Source of the DNA: Rhodoferax sp.
Lineage (GTDB): Bacteria; Pseudomonadota; Gammaproteobacteria; Burkholderiales; Burkholderiaceae_C
Reading direction: 5' to 3'
Length of the DNA: 64,000 bases
Assembly (NCBI GenBank): GCA_003133245.1
Contig: PKWM01000014.1
Span: 1 to 64,000 of the forward strand
This document shows, piece after piece, positions 47,074-56,235 of this stretch. Under the pieces are notes generated by a model. The model saw only the letters and a program-made list of their open reading frames with translations, ran no database searches and was not told the origin of the DNA. Numbering within the stretch: position 1 is the stretch's first letter; every line of letters begins with the position of its first letter. Position numbers and translations under genes: made by a program.

Positions 47074-48051
47074 ATGATCATTCGCCCTAAAATACTCATT
47101 GCCCGCGCGGTGTTTCCGGAGATTGTTGCCAAACTGGCGAAGTACTTCGAGGTGACGCCGAACCAGGCCGATGAACTCTGGACACCGTCCCAGTTGATAG
47201 CGCAACTGCAAGGCATGCAGGGCGCTTTCACCATGGGTGGTGAGCGCATTGATGCGGCGTTGCTGGCAGCTTGCCCGGAGCTGAAAATCTGTGCCAACAT
47301 GGCGGTCGGCTACAACAACTTCGACCTCGACGCCATGACCGCCGCCGGTGTGCTCGCCACCAACGCGCCCGATGTGCTGACCGAGACCACCGCTGATTTT
47401 GGCTTTGCCCTGCTGATGGCCACCGCCAGACGCATGGCCGAAGGTGAACGATTTTTGCGCGCCGGTCTTTGGACGCGCTGGAGCTACGACATGCTCGCCG
47501 GTGCCGACATTCATGGCAGCACGCTCGGGGTGATCGGCATGGGTCGCATCGGTCAGGGCATCGCCAGGCGCGGCGCGCACGGCTTTGGCATGAAGGTGAT
47601 TTATCACAATCGTTCGCGCCTGGATGCTGCCACTGAGGCACAGTGCAAGGCCAGCTACGTCAGCAAAGAAGAACTGCTCAAGACGGCTGACCATATCATT
47701 CTGGTGTTGCCCTACTCGGCACAGGCGCATCACCTCATCGGCGCGGTCGAACTGGCACTGATGAAGCCGAGTGCCACGCTGGTCAACATTGCGCGCGGCG
47801 GCATCGTCGATGACGCTGCGCTGGCGGCTGCCCTGCGCAACAAAACCATTGCCGCCGCCGGGCTCGACGTGTTTGAAGGCGAGCCCAAAGTGAATCCTGA
47901 GTTGTTGACACTGCCAAACGTCGTGCTGACCCCCCATATCGCCAGCGCCACCCTCCCAACGCGCCTGGCCATGGCCAATTTGGCGGCCGATAACTTGATT
48001 GGGTATTTGATCAATAAAAGGCCGCTGACACCGCTAAATACGGTGCTTTGA
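47074..48051 (+). CDS. D-isomer 2-hydroxyacid dehydrogenase (GhrB-like)
   Basis: A 325-residue NAD(P)-dependent reductase, probably of glyoxylate, hydroxypyruvate or 2-keto-gluconate. Catalytic and nucleotide parts: NMAVGYNNFDLDAMTAAGVL, the Rossmann motif GMGRIGQGIARR (about 152-163), NIARGGIVDDAALAAAL with the arginine, the glutamate in FEGEPKVNPELL and the histidine in TPHIASATLPTR. Length matches E. coli GhrB (324). The 227-base region upstream has no recognisable feature apart from the start. It is divergent from the antiporter and converges on the tup regulator. Substrate choice is an inference. Confidence 0.92.
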   Translation: MIIRPKILIARAVFPEIVAKLAKYFEVTPNQADELWTPSQLIAQLQGMQGAFTMGGERIDAALLAACPELKICANMAVGYNNFDLDAMTAAGVLATNAPDVLTETTADFGFALLMATARRMAEGERFLRAGLWTRWSYDMLAGADIHGSTLGVIGMGRIGQGIARRGAHGFGMKVIYHNRSRLDAATEAQCKASYVSKEELLKTADHIILVLPYSAQAHHLIGAVELALMKPSATLVNIARGGIVDDAALAAALRNKTIAAAGLDVFEGEPKVNPELLTLPNVVLTPHIASATLPTRLAMANLAADNLIGYLINKRPLTPLNTVL

Positions 48052-48124
48052 ACTTTCTCGGTTGACTGTAGATTTCAGAGCCTGCCAGGGCAGCAGACTG
48101 CCCAAACCAAGCGAAGTGAATTTT

Positions 48125-49225
48125 TCATGGTTTCTTCCGTGCGAAATCCCACCAAGGCAAAACTCGGCGCATCGAAAGAACCTCGCCGCTTTGCATGGCG
48201 GCGTAACCGGGGATGCGTGCCACCTGTGCTGCCCAAGTGGGCGTTCGCAGCAGTTGCAGCAGGGTCACGATGCCAGGTTGAGTCAGCGCGGACTTGAGGC
48301 ATACCAGGTGATAGCGTTCATTGGCCAGAGGCACAAAATCGAGCCCTGCGTTGTGCGCGGCGGCTTCAATACCCAGACCGGCGTCACACTGACCGGCAGC
48401 CACAGCGTTGGCCACGGCGGCGTGCGAAGGTTCGGTGTGTTCATAGCCGTAGATGTCGGTCCTGGACAGAGCGTTTTGCGCCAACAATTCATCCAGCACC
48501 ACGCGCGTGCCTGAACCCAGGCTGCGGTTGGCAAAACGCGCGTGACGGGTCGCCAAATCCTGCAGCGAATGCAGGCCCAGCGGATTATCCCTGGCCACCA
48601 TCAGACCTTGGGTGCGCTGGGCAAAGCCGATGATCTTGTGCAGCCCGGGCTTAAGCAACGGTTTGTAGGTGTGTTCGGTGAGCGTTTTTTTACCGCTGCC
48701 AAGCAGCGTGTGAAACCCTGCCATGACGCAGCGGCCCTCGTTCAAGGCGCGAATCGCATCGACGCTGCCGGTGAAGCGGATGTCCAGATGCAGGCGACCC
48801 GGTTGCTGATTTGAAGCGTACTCGCGCAAGGTACTCAGCGCCGCGTCATGGCTGGCGTAGAACGTGACAACATGCACGCTTTCGTCAAAGGCCAGCGCAA
48901 AGCTGCGCTCCAGCTCAGCGCGCAGGGCTTCAATTTGCGGTGCCAGCCGGGCTTGCGCTTGCCGCTCGGCCCACATCAATTTGGTGCCAAACGGAGTCAG
49001 GCGCGCTGCCTGGCCTTTCTCCCAAATCACCAGTTCGTTGCCGAGCTCGTTTTCCCAGCGTTTGAGCTCGCCCCAGACGTGGCGATACGACAAGCCCAGC
49101 GCGCGCGCGCCGGCCGAGATGGAGCCCGCGCTGCTGACGGCTTGCAGCAGATCAATCAGCGGGTTGCGCACCAGCGCCGGACTGCTGTCACGCGAAAGGG
49201 TGTAGTGGAATTGGAGCCTATGCAC
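48125..49225 (-). CDS. ModE-type helix-turn-helix regulator with a periplasmic-binding-like domain
   Basis: A 366-residue regulator. The N-terminal part (about 20-95) is a ModE-like winged helix (LIDLLQAVSSAGSISAGARA, LSYRHVWGELKRWENELGNE, LTPFGTKLMWAERQA). The C-terminal part (about 115-350) is a PBP-like ligand domain of the molybdate/tungstate type (VVTFYASHDAALSTLREYAS, RCVMAGFHTLLGSG, SLGSGTRVVLDELLA, GQCDAGLGIEAAAH). Such proteins repress or activate tup and mod transporters according to oxyanion supply. It starts with GTG at 49225, facing tupB, and an inverted repeat overlaps this start, suggesting that it controls both directions. Confidence 0.85.
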   Translation of the reverse strand: MHRLQFHYTLSRDSSPALVRNPLIDLLQAVSSAGSISAGARALGLSYRHVWGELKRWENELGNELVIWEKGQAARLTPFGTKLMWAERQAQARLAPQIEALRAELERSFALAFDESVHVVTFYASHDAALSTLREYASNQQPGRLHLDIRFTGSVDAIRALNEGRCVMAGFHTLLGSGKKTLTEHTYKPLLKPGLHKIIGFAQRTQGLMVARDNPLGLHSLQDLATRHARFANRSLGSGTRVVLDELLAQNALSRTDIYGYEHTEPSHAAVANAVAAGQCDAGLGIEAAAHNAGLDFVPLANERYHLVCLKSALTQPGIVTLLQLLRTPTWAAQVARIPGYAAMQSGEVLSMRRVLPWWDFARKKP

Positions 49226-49240
49226 AATGGTTCATATTGT
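49224..49240. promoter_or_regulatory. Putative operator between the tup regulator and tupB
   Basis: A perfect 5-base inverted repeat with a 7-base spacer, ACAAT then ATTGT, covers the regulator's GTG start and lies 48 bases before the tupB ATG. Position and symmetry suit binding by the ModE-like regulator. No binding data and no consensus to compare with. Confidence 0.4.
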
Positions 49241-49287
49241 CAGTGATTGGATTGCTGGCTACGATACATCAACTCCAACGCATCGCG

Positions 49288-50028
49288 ATGACCTCATTTT
49301 CAGACAGTGCTGCCACCGCGCTGCAACTCATCACCAGCCTCGACCCGGAACTGCTCACCATTGTGGGCCGCTCTTTGTCTGTGAGCGCCAGCGCCTGTGT
49401 CTTGAGCTGTGGGCTGGGACTGGTGCTGGGCGCCTGGCTGGGCGTAGCGCGCTTTGCCGGGCGCGGCATCATTCTGACGCTGCTTAATACCTTGCTGGCT
49501 GTGCCCTCGGTGGTGGTGGGGCTGGTGATTTATTTATTGCTCTCACGCAGCGGGCCACTGGGCTATTTGGGCTGGTTGTTCAGCTTCAAGGCGATGGTGC
49601 TGGCGCAAGCCGTGCTGGTGCTGCCAGTTGTGACAGCGCTGACGCGGCAAGCGGTGGAGGACGCTGAAGGTCTGCATGGCGAGCAATTGCAGTCGCTTGG
49701 TGCGCGGCCCTTGATGCGCAGCTTGCTGCTGGCCTGGGATGAGCGTTATGCGCTGCTCACCGTGCTGATTGCATCCTTTGGCCGGGCCATTTCAGAAGTC
49801 GGTGCGGTGATGATTGTGGGCGGCAACATTGACGGTTTTACCCGTGTCATGACGACGGCCATCGCGCTCGAAACCAGCAAAGGCGATTTGCCGTTGGCGC
49901 TGGGCCTGGGTCTCATTTTGCTCGGTGTGGTGTTGTTTCTGAATGTGCTGATTGCGTTGATACGCCGTTGGCGTGAGGTGCATGAAACCGGCAACGTGAG
50001 TGCGTTGTCATTGGGAGGAGCAGTTTGA
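49288..50028 (+). CDS. tupB: Tungstate ABC transporter permease
   Basis: A 246-residue inner-membrane permease of the TupB/ModB type, with about 5-6 helices. The binding-protein-dependent transport motif is in LQSLGARPLMRSLLLAWDER (EAA-like, about 142-161), followed by VLIASFGRAISEVGAVMIVG. The ATG at 49288 gives MTSFSDSAATALQLI, matching the family start. Upstream GTG and TTG codons (49243, 49237) lie in the operator region and are less likely. Its stop overlaps the TTG start of tupC. Uptake of tungstate is inferred from the TupA neighbour with the typical TTST motif. Confidence 0.9.
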   Translation: MTSFSDSAATALQLITSLDPELLTIVGRSLSVSASACVLSCGLGLVLGAWLGVARFAGRGIILTLLNTLLAVPSVVVGLVIYLLLSRSGPLGYLGWLFSFKAMVLAQAVLVLPVVTALTRQAVEDAEGLHGEQLQSLGARPLMRSLLLAWDERYALLTVLIASFGRAISEVGAVMIVGGNIDGFTRVMTTAIALETSKGDLPLALGLGLILLGVVLFLNVLIALIRRWREVHETGNVSALSLGGAV

Positions 50029-50741
50029 AAGCAGTCTTTGAACTGGCCGCAGCGAGTGTGCATTTTGGCCGTCCCAGCAGCGCCGTGCAGGCCCTGTCCG
50101 AGCTCACGCTGACGATTTATCCCGGCGAGCGCGTGGCGCTGGTGGGGGCCAACGGTTGTGGCAAGAGCACTTTGCTGCGCTTGTTGCACGGGCTGGCGAG
50201 CGCCACCGCAGGCCAAGTGCACTGTGCCGGTAATGTTCGTCAGGCAATGCTGTTTCAAAAGCCACACTTGATGCGCATGACGGTGCAAAGCAATATCGCC
50301 CTGGGTATTTGGCTGAGTGGCGCTGCGTGGCGTGATGCCAAGGTATCAGCGTTGGCGGCATTGGCGCGGGTGGGGCTGACTGAGCTGGCTGGGCGCAACG
50401 CTCGTCAGCTCTCGGGTGGTCAGCAGCAGCGCGTGGCGATGGCGCGAGCCTGGGCATTGCAGCCGCAGGTACTGCTGCTTGACGAGCCCACGGCCAGCCT
50501 CGACCCGCACGCCAAGCACGAAGTGGAAGCCTTGATTGCTGAATTCGCCCGTCAGAGCGACATGACGCTGGTCTTTGCCAGTCACAACCTCGGCCAGGTC
50601 AAGCGATTGGCGAGCCGGGTGATTTACCTGGAACATGGGCGCGTGCTGGCCGATTTGCCGGTCGATGATTTTTTTAGCGGGCCGTTGCTGCAACAGCAGT
50701 ATCCGGCGGCCCATTTGTTTGTCAAAGGAGAACTTGTATGA
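50025..50741 (+). CDS. tupC: Tungstate ABC transporter ATPase
   Basis: A 238-residue nucleotide-binding subunit. Walker A is GANGCGKST (about residues 41-49), the signature QLSGGQQQRVAMARA (about 125-139), Walker B VLLLDEPTASLDPHA and the switch histidine in FASHNLGQV. It starts with TTG behind a strong GGGAGGAG site and overlaps the tupB stop. Its own stop overlaps tupA by 4 bases (ATGA). All three genes thus form one coupled unit. Confidence 0.93.
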   Translation: MKAVFELAAASVHFGRPSSAVQALSELTLTIYPGERVALVGANGCGKSTLLRLLHGLASATAGQVHCAGNVRQAMLFQKPHLMRMTVQSNIALGIWLSGAAWRDAKVSALAALARVGLTELAGRNARQLSGGQQQRVAMARAWALQPQVLLLDEPTASLDPHAKHEVEALIAEFARQSDMTLVFASHNLGQVKRLASRVIYLEHGRVLADLPVDDFFSGPLLQQQYPAAHLFVKGELV

Positions 50742-51577
50742 AATCGTATGTGTCTTTTAAGCCTATAGCCCTGGTGCAAAAAGCGCTGGTTGCAACTGTT
50801 CTGATCGCGTCAGTGAGCTTGTCGGTAAGCGCCCAAACGCCATCGATTGTGGTGGCCTCCACTACCTCGACCGAGCAGTCGGGCCTGTTTCCATATCTGT
50901 TGCCGGCGTTCAAAAAAGCCAGCGGCATTGATGTGAAAGTGGTGGCGCTGGGCACCGGACAAGCGATTGACCTGGGCCGCAGGGGCGATGCCGACGTGCT
51001 GTTTGTGCATGACAAAGTAGCCGAAGAGAAAGTTGTGGCCGAGGGCTTTGCCGTCAAGCGCTTTGAGGTCATGTACAACGACTTTGTCGTGGTGGGTCCG
51101 GGCAGCGATCCAGTCAAAGTGGCGGGCAATGATGTGGTGGCAGCACTCAAAAAAATTGCCGCTGCCAATGCCGAATTCATTTCGCGCGGCGACAAAAGCG
51201 GCACTAACGAGGCTGAGTTGCGTTTCTGGAAAACAGCCAACCTGAGCAACCAGTACGGCACTGGCTACAAATCATGCGGCTGCGGCATGGGGCCGGCGCT
51301 GAACATGGCATCGAGCAGCAATGCTTATGTGTTGACCGATCGTGGCACCTGGCTCAACTTCAAAAACCGGGGTGAGCTCAAAGTGCTGGTCGAAGGTGAT
51401 AAGCGCCTCTTCAACCAATATGGCGTGATGCTGGTCAACCCGGCCAAGCACCCCCAAGTGAAGGTCACAGAAGGTCAGAAGTTTATTGATTGGCTGATTT
51501 CGCCCGCCGGTCAGGGCGTGATTGCGAGCTACAAGATTGGCGGCGAGCAATTGTTTTTTCCGAACGCGGCCAAGTGA
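50738..51577 (+). CDS. tupA: Tungstate-binding periplasmic protein
   Basis: A 279-residue solute-binding protein. A Sec signal (LVATVLIASVSLSVSAQ, cleavage about residue 32) precedes VVASTTSTEQSG, the oxyanion-binding TTST motif that marks TupA. TGQAIDLGRRGDADVLFVHD, FISRGDKSGTNEAELRFW and YVLTDRGTWLNF are also typical. TupA proteins bind tungstate with much higher affinity than molybdate. Overlaps the tupC stop. Unusually the binding protein is last, after permease and ATPase. A modA-like gene follows after 22 bases. Confidence 0.93.
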   Translation: MKSYVSFKPIALVQKALVATVLIASVSLSVSAQTPSIVVASTTSTEQSGLFPYLLPAFKKASGIDVKVVALGTGQAIDLGRRGDADVLFVHDKVAEEKVVAEGFAVKRFEVMYNDFVVVGPGSDPVKVAGNDVVAALKKIAAANAEFISRGDKSGTNEAELRFWKTANLSNQYGTGYKSCGCGMGPALNMASSSNAYVLTDRGTWLNFKNRGELKVLVEGDKRLFNQYGVMLVNPAKHPQVKVTEGQKFIDWLISPAGQGVIASYKIGGEQLFFPNAAK

Positions 51578-51598
51578 GTTGGAGTCTTGAAAGATGTT

Positions 51599-52417
51599 AT
51601 GAAATTTCCGCTTCTGGCAGTTGCTGTTCTGACAATCACTGGTTGTGCCAACCTTGAAAAACCAGCGCCAGTGGCGGTTCTGGCAGCGGCTCCTGTTCAA
51701 GTGTTTGCAGCAGGCAGCCTGCGTGGTGCCATGACAGCCATCGCCAAAGACTATGAAGCCCAAACCGGCCAAAAAATTGCGCTGACTTTTGATGCCTCGG
51801 GGCTGTTGCGTGAGCAAATTGAAAAGGGTGCAGCGGCGCAGGTGTTCGCTTCGGCAGATACCGATCACCCGCAACGTCTGGCCAAGCAGGGCGGCTAGCA
51901 GGCACCCAGGATGTTTGTTCGCAACACCCTGTGCGCCCTGACAGGTGCCGACATCAATGCAAGCCCTGCCACCTTGCTCGATACCCTGTTGCGGCCTACG
52001 TTGCGTCTGGGCACATCGACACCCAAATCAGATCCTTCAGATGACTACACCTGGGAGATGTTTCACAAGGCTGAGGCCCTCAAACTTGGCGCTTACGCCA
52101 CGCTTGATGCCAAGGCGCGCAAGCTGGTGGGCAAGGTCGATTCCCCCAAGCCGCCGCAGGGTCGTCTGGCCTATGCTTGGATCATGGACGAAGCTCAGTT
52201 GGATGTGTTTCTGACCTATTGCACCAACGCGGTGGCAGCGCAACAGGAGGTGCCACGTTTGAAAGTGGTGCAACTGCCACCCGAGTTGAAGGTTGGTGCG
52301 GCCTATGGTCTGACGCTGCGCACCGATGCGCCGAAGTCTGCCATTTCCTTTGCACAATCGCTACTGGCACCGTCTGCGCAGGCGGTCTTTCAGCGCTTTG
52401 GCTTTGGTCAGCCTTGA
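51599..52417 (+). pseudogene. modA: ModA-like molybdate-binding protein, interrupted by an in-frame TAG
   Basis: 273 codons in one frame give a ModA-type substrate-binding protein, broken by a TAG at 51896-51898. The start is ATG 51599 behind GAAAG, with a lipoprotein-like signal (LLAVAVLTITGCAN). VFAAGSLRGAMTAIAKDYEA and LTFDASGLLREQIEKGAAAQ are the oxyanion-binding parts. AKQGG, the stop, then QAPRMFVRNTLCAL follows. Homologues read GGW..P.VFVRN, so the stop is most simply TGG changed to TAG. The remaining 168 codons are open and end QRFGFGQP. No frameshift is needed. The gene is probably inactive unless the stop is read through. Another substrate-binding gene, tupA, precedes it. Confidence 0.82.
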
Positions 52418-52430
52418 GCTCGGATTGTCG

Positions 52431-53198
52431 ATGAGCGAGACGGTCGCATGGCTGGATGATGGAAGTCCGCACAGCCCGCGTTTCAGTGACCGATACCGCT
52501 CGCGCTCCGGTGGTCTGGCGCAGGCGCAGGCTGTTTTTCTCGCTGGTTGCGGCTTGCCCGAAGGCTGGCGTGGTATTACCCAATTTACCGTGCTGGAGAC
52601 CGGCTTTGGCTTGGGTTTAAACTTTTTGACCACCTGGGCGGTGTGGGCGGCTGACGCACAGCGTTGCGACGTGCTGCATTTTGTATCGGTAGAAGCTTAT
52701 CCGGTGGCAGCGATGGATATCGTTCGCAGCGCGCTGGCACCAGGCCCGTTCAAGATGGCCGACCAGCCCGAGGCCCCATTGGTCGAGGCTGATCTGCTGC
52801 AACGCTTGCCGGTGCTGGCTCGAGAACTCTCCCGGGTCTGGCGCGACCCGTCCCCCGGCCTGCATCGCTTTAATTTTGCCAATGGTCGTGTGCAGTTGAC
52901 GCTGGCGGTGGGCGATGTTGCCGCCATGCTCAAGCGCCTGGCCGCTGAGGTCGGCGCTACCGGTCTGGCTGACGCGGTGTACCTGGACGGTTTCAGTCCG
53001 GCGCTCAATCCCGACATGTGGTCGCCCGACACCTTGCAGGCGGTCGCACAGCTGTGTCACCCGGGTACCAGACTGGCCAGCTACAGTGTGGCGCACAGTG
53101 TGCGCCAGAGTCTCACCGAACTTGGCTTCCGTGTTGAAAAACATCCGGGCCTGCCGCCCAAACGGCAGCGTCTGGAAGCGGTATTTTTGCCGACTTGA
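52431..53198 (+). CDS. mnmD: tRNA 5-methylaminomethyl-2-thiouridine methyltransferase (MnmD domain only)
   Basis: A 255-residue SAM-dependent methyltransferase that finishes mnm5s2U at the wobble position of tRNA for Lys, Glu and Gln. It opens SETVAWLDDGSPHSPRFSDR and has the SAM loop VLETGFGLGLNFLTTW, FVSVEAYPVAAMDI, and the DAVYLDGFSPALNPDMWSPD catalytic stretch. In many gammaproteobacteria and betaproteobacteria this domain is fused to an FAD oxidase (full MnmC, about 650 residues). Here the protein stops before that part and accD begins 9 bases later on the other strand. The oxidase may be a separate gene elsewhere. The ATG at 52431 is 13 bases from the modA remnant stop. Confidence 0.88.
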   Translation: MSETVAWLDDGSPHSPRFSDRYRSRSGGLAQAQAVFLAGCGLPEGWRGITQFTVLETGFGLGLNFLTTWAVWAADAQRCDVLHFVSVEAYPVAAMDIVRSALAPGPFKMADQPEAPLVEADLLQRLPVLARELSRVWRDPSPGLHRFNFANGRVQLTLAVGDVAAMLKRLAAEVGATGLADAVYLDGFSPALNPDMWSPDTLQAVAQLCHPGTRLASYSVAHSVRQSLTELGFRVEKHPGLPPKRQRLEAVFLPT

Positions 53199-53206
53199 AC
53201 TGATTT

Positions 53207-54079
53207 TCAGCTCACGGCGTCAGCATTTTGCCGCGTCAGCATGGACAAGGTATTGGCGATGGTTTTGCGCAGTTCGCGCCGGTCACAAATCAGGTCGATG
53301 GCACCTTTGGTTTGCAGGAACTCGGCTCGTTGAAAGCCTTCAGGCAGCGTCACGCGCATGGTGGACTCGATCACTCGCGGTCCTGCAAAACCGATCAACG
53401 CTTTCGGCTCGGCGATCACCACGTCACCCAAGAACGCAAAACCGGCGCTGACGCCGCCCATGGTCGGGTCGGTCAGGACGCTGATGAAGGGCAAGCCTTT
53501 TTTGGCCAGATGCGTCAACGCCGCATTGGTTTTGGCCATTTGCATCAGGCTCAGCAGGCCTTCCTGCATCCGGGCGCCACCGGTCGATGAGAAACACACA
53601 AAGGGCACCTTTTGTTCGATTGCGGTATGCACGCCGCGCACAAAACGTTCGCCCACCACCGATCCCATGCTGCCGCCCATGAATTCAAATTCAAAGCAGG
53701 CGGCGACGAGGCCGATGCTCAGGACGGCGCCGCCCATGACCACCAGCGCATCGGTCTCGCCGGTGTGTTCCATGGCTTCTTTCAGTCGCTCTGGGTATTT
53801 GCGGCTGTCCTTGAACTTGAGTACATCGACCGGCAACACTTCCTGCCCGATCTCGAAGCGCCCCTCGTTGTCCAGAAACACATTGAGCCGTTCACGCGCA
53901 CCGATGCGATGATGATGATTGCAAGTCGGGCAGACGTTCTGGTTTTGCTCCAGATCGGTCTTGTAGAGCACGGAGTCGCAACTTGGACATTTGATCCATA
54001 AGCCTTCAGGCACACTGCGCCGGTCAGCCGGGTTGGTGTGAGCTATTTTTGGGGGCAGTAGTTTTTCGAGCCAGCTCAT
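53207..54079 (-). CDS. accD: Acetyl-CoA carboxylase carboxyltransferase beta subunit
   Basis: A 290-residue subunit that, with AccA, moves the carboxyl group from biotin to acetyl-CoA in fatty-acid synthesis. The N-terminal zinc ribbon is CPSC and CPTC (about residues 34 and 53). The crotonase-like core has [60 protein letters not shown] and [20 protein letters not shown]. Length is normal. It follows trpA by 36 bases, the trpFBA-accD arrangement known in beta- and gammaproteobacteria. The usual downstream folC is not present; mnmD converges instead. Confidence 0.97.
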   Translation of the reverse strand: MSWLEKLLPPKIAHTNPADRRSVPEGLWIKCPSCDSVLYKTDLEQNQNVCPTCNHHHRIGARERLNVFLDNEGRFEIGQEVLPVDVLKFKDSRKYPERLKEAMEHTGETDALVVMGGAVLSIGLVAACFEFEFMGGSMGSVVGERFVRGVHTAIEQKVPFVCFSSTGGARMQEGLLSLMQMAKTNAALTHLAKKGLPFISVLTDPTMGGVSAGFAFLGDVVIAEPKALIGFAGPRVIESTMRVTLPEGFQRAEFLQTKGAIDLICDRRELRKTIANTLSMLTRQNADAVS

Positions 54080-54115
54080 CTGTTTTCTCCGTTAATCAGA
54101 GGTAAGTGGGGTGAA

Positions 54116-54937
54116 TTATGAATCCAGCGCAGTACGGATCTCACGCAGAAAATCCTGCGCCACGGCTGCAACATGCGAGCGCGATTGGTCGCCAATCAAT
54201 TGAATGATTTTGCTCCCGATCACCACCGCATCAGCGACCTGGCTGATGGCGCGTGCGCTGGAGGCATCGCGGATGCCAAAACCGACACCGACTGGCACGC
54301 TCACGTACTGGCGAATGCGCGGCAGCATGGCCGCGACCGCGCCGGTGTCGAGCGTACCGGCGCCAGTGACCCCCTTGAGCGAGACGTAATAAACGTAGCC
54401 GCTGGCCAGCCGGGCGACTTGCTGCATGCGCGCATCGGTCGAGGTGGGTGCCAGTAAAAATATCAGATCCAGGCCAGCGTTTTTGAGTTCGGCGGCGAAG
54501 TCTTCGCATTCTTCGGGCGGGTAATCGACGATCAGGATGCCATCGACGCCAGCGCTGGCAGCATCAATGACAAAGGCGCTCTTGCCGTCATGCCGGTCAT
54601 GCTTCTGGTTGTAGCGCTCCACCGGGTTGGCATAGCCCATCAGTACCACTGGCGTGCTGGCATCGGTTTGACGGAAAGCGCGCACCATGGCCAGTACCTG
54701 CACCAGGCCGATGCCAGCGGCGAGTGCCTGGTCACCGGCTTTTTGAATCACGGCGCCGTCGGCGCTGGGGTCGGAGAACGGAACGCCCAGCTCAATCACG
54801 TCGGCGCCGCCCGCAACAAAAGCACGCATCAGTTCCGGCGTGGCATCTGCAAACGGGAAGCCAGCGGTGACGAAAGGAATCAGCGCCTTGCGGCCCTGTG
54901 CCTTCAGGTTGGCAAAGGTTGTTGCGATGCGGTTCAT
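54116..54937 (-). CDS. trpA: Tryptophan synthase alpha subunit
   Basis: A 273-residue TIM-barrel subunit that cleaves indole-3-glycerol phosphate to indole and glyceraldehyde 3-phosphate. The catalytic glutamate is in [15 protein letters not shown] (about residue 48) and the catalytic aspartate in [15 protein letters not shown] (about 138). Phosphate-binding loops are LKGVTGAG and GVGFGIRD. Its ATG overlaps the trpB stop by 4 bases, so the two subunits are made together and assemble the channelled complex. Confidence 0.97.
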   Translation of the reverse strand: MNRIATTFANLKAQGRKALIPFVTAGFPFADATPELMRAFVAGGADVIELGVPFSDPSADGAVIQKAGDQALAAGIGLVQVLAMVRAFRQTDASTPVVLMGYANPVERYNQKHDRHDGKSAFVIDAASAGVDGILIVDYPPEECEDFAAELKNAGLDLIFLLAPTSTDARMQQVARLASGYVYYVSLKGVTGAGTLDTGAVAAMLPRIRQYVSVPVGVGFGIRDASSARAISQVADAVVIGSKIIQLIGDQSRSHVAAVAQDFLREIRTALDS

Positions 54938-56235
54938 TTCGACCTCTTCACAATTTGTTCAACAGCATCCGTCATGCTGCTGCCCTTGACCGCTTGGCCC
55001 TGGCAGCTCGGGCGGCAATAAAAATCGGCGTGCGAGAGGTCGGCAACGGTGCCGATGTCCTTGTCGCCCCGGCCTGACAAGTTGACCAGAATCGATTGAT
55101 CGGCACGCATGGTCTTTGCCAGTTGCATGGCGTAGGCAACGGCATGGCTCGATTCCAGCGCCGGGATGATGCCCTCGGTGCGGCACAGGTAATGAAAGGC
55201 GCCCAGCGCCTCCTGGTCGGTGATGCCGACGTAGTGGGTGCGACCGATGTCGTGGAGGTAGGCGTGCTCGGGGCCAACACCGGGGTAGTCCAGACCAGCG
55301 CTGATGCTGTGGGTTTCGGTAATCTGGCCGTTGTCGTCTTGCAGCACATAGGTGCGGTTGCCGTGCAGTACGCCGGGGCTGCCGCGCTGGATCGAGGCCG
55401 AATGCTTGCCGCTGTCCAGGCCTTCGCCAGCCGCCTCGACGCCGATCAGACGGGTCGCTTCGTGCTCAATGTAAGGATAAAAAATGCCCATCGCGTTGGA
55501 GCCGCCACCGACGCAGGCCACCACCACGTCGGGCTGCCCAGTTTTGCAATGTGCATCGTGCAGCATCTCGGGCATTTGCAGCAGGCATTCCTTGCCGATC
55601 ACGCTTTGAAAATCGCGCACCATCATCGGGTAGGGGTGCGGGCCGGCCACCGTGCCGATGATGTAGAAGGTGTTATCGACATTGGCAACCCAGTCGCGCA
55701 TGGCTTCGTTCAGGGCGTCCTTGAGGGTGCGGCTGCCGGACTCCACCGGCACCACGCTGGCGCCGAGCAGTTTCATGCGATAGACATTGGGGCTCTGGCG
55801 CTTGATGTCTTCGCTGCCCATATAGACCACGCATTCGATCCCGTAACGGGCGCAGATGGTCGCAGTGGCGACGCCGTGCTGACCGGCGCCGGTTTCAGCG
55901 ATCACGCGTGTTTTGCCCATGCGCCGCGCCAGCATGGCCTGGCCGATGGTGTTGTTGATCTTGTGCGCGCCGGTGTGGTTCAGGTCTTCGCGCTTGAGAA
56001 AGATTTGCGCGCCGCCCATTTCGCTGCTCATGCGCACCGCGTGATAGATCGGCGAAGGGCGACCGACAAAGTGCGTCATCTCGTAGTTGAATTCGGTGAC
56101 AAACGCGGGGTCATGCTGGTAGCGGGCGTAGGCGTCTTTGAGCTCGTTGATAGCGTGCGTCAGCGTCTCGGCGGCAAAACTGCCGCCATAGATGCCAAAG
56201 TGACCGCGCGCGTCGGGTTGAAGGTAATGATTCAT
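54934..56235 (-). CDS. trpB: Tryptophan synthase beta subunit
   Basis: A 433-residue PLP enzyme that joins indole and serine to tryptophan. The PLP lysine is in [19 protein letters not shown] (about residue 92), the glutamate in [19 protein letters not shown] (about 114), the glycine-rich phosphate loop in [15 protein letters not shown] and the C-terminal serine in LSGRGDKDI. The C-terminal 35 residues after [10 protein letters not shown] are longer than in E. coli TrpB (397) and of unclear use. It overlaps trpF by 4 bases. Operon order is trpF, trpB, trpA, accD. Confidence 0.97.
   Translation of the reverse strand: MNHYLQPDARGHFGIYGGSFAAETLTHAINELKDAYARYQHDPAFVTEFNYEMTHFVGRPSPIYHAVRMSSEMGGAQIFLKREDLNHTGAHKINNTIGQAMLARRMGKTRVIAETGAGQHGVATATICARYGIECVVYMGSEDIKRQSPNVYRMKLLGASVVPVESGSRTLKDALNEAMRDWVANVDNTFYIIGTVAGPHPYPMMVRDFQSVIGKECLLQMPEMLHDAHCKTGQPDVVVACVGGGSNAMGIFYPYIEHEATRLIGVEAAGEGLDSGKHSASIQRGSPGVLHGNRTYVLQDDNGQITETHSISAGLDYPGVGPEHAYLHDIGRTHYVGITDQEALGAFHYLCRTEGIIPALESSHAVAYAMQLAKTMRADQSILVNLSGRGDKDIGTVADLSHADFYCRPSCQGQAVKGSSMTDAVEQIVKRSK

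Noticed and set aside
51587-51911. Frameshift in the modA-like gene
   Set aside because: Both parts are in the same frame; the break is one TAG codon, so a nonsense change is the simpler reading.
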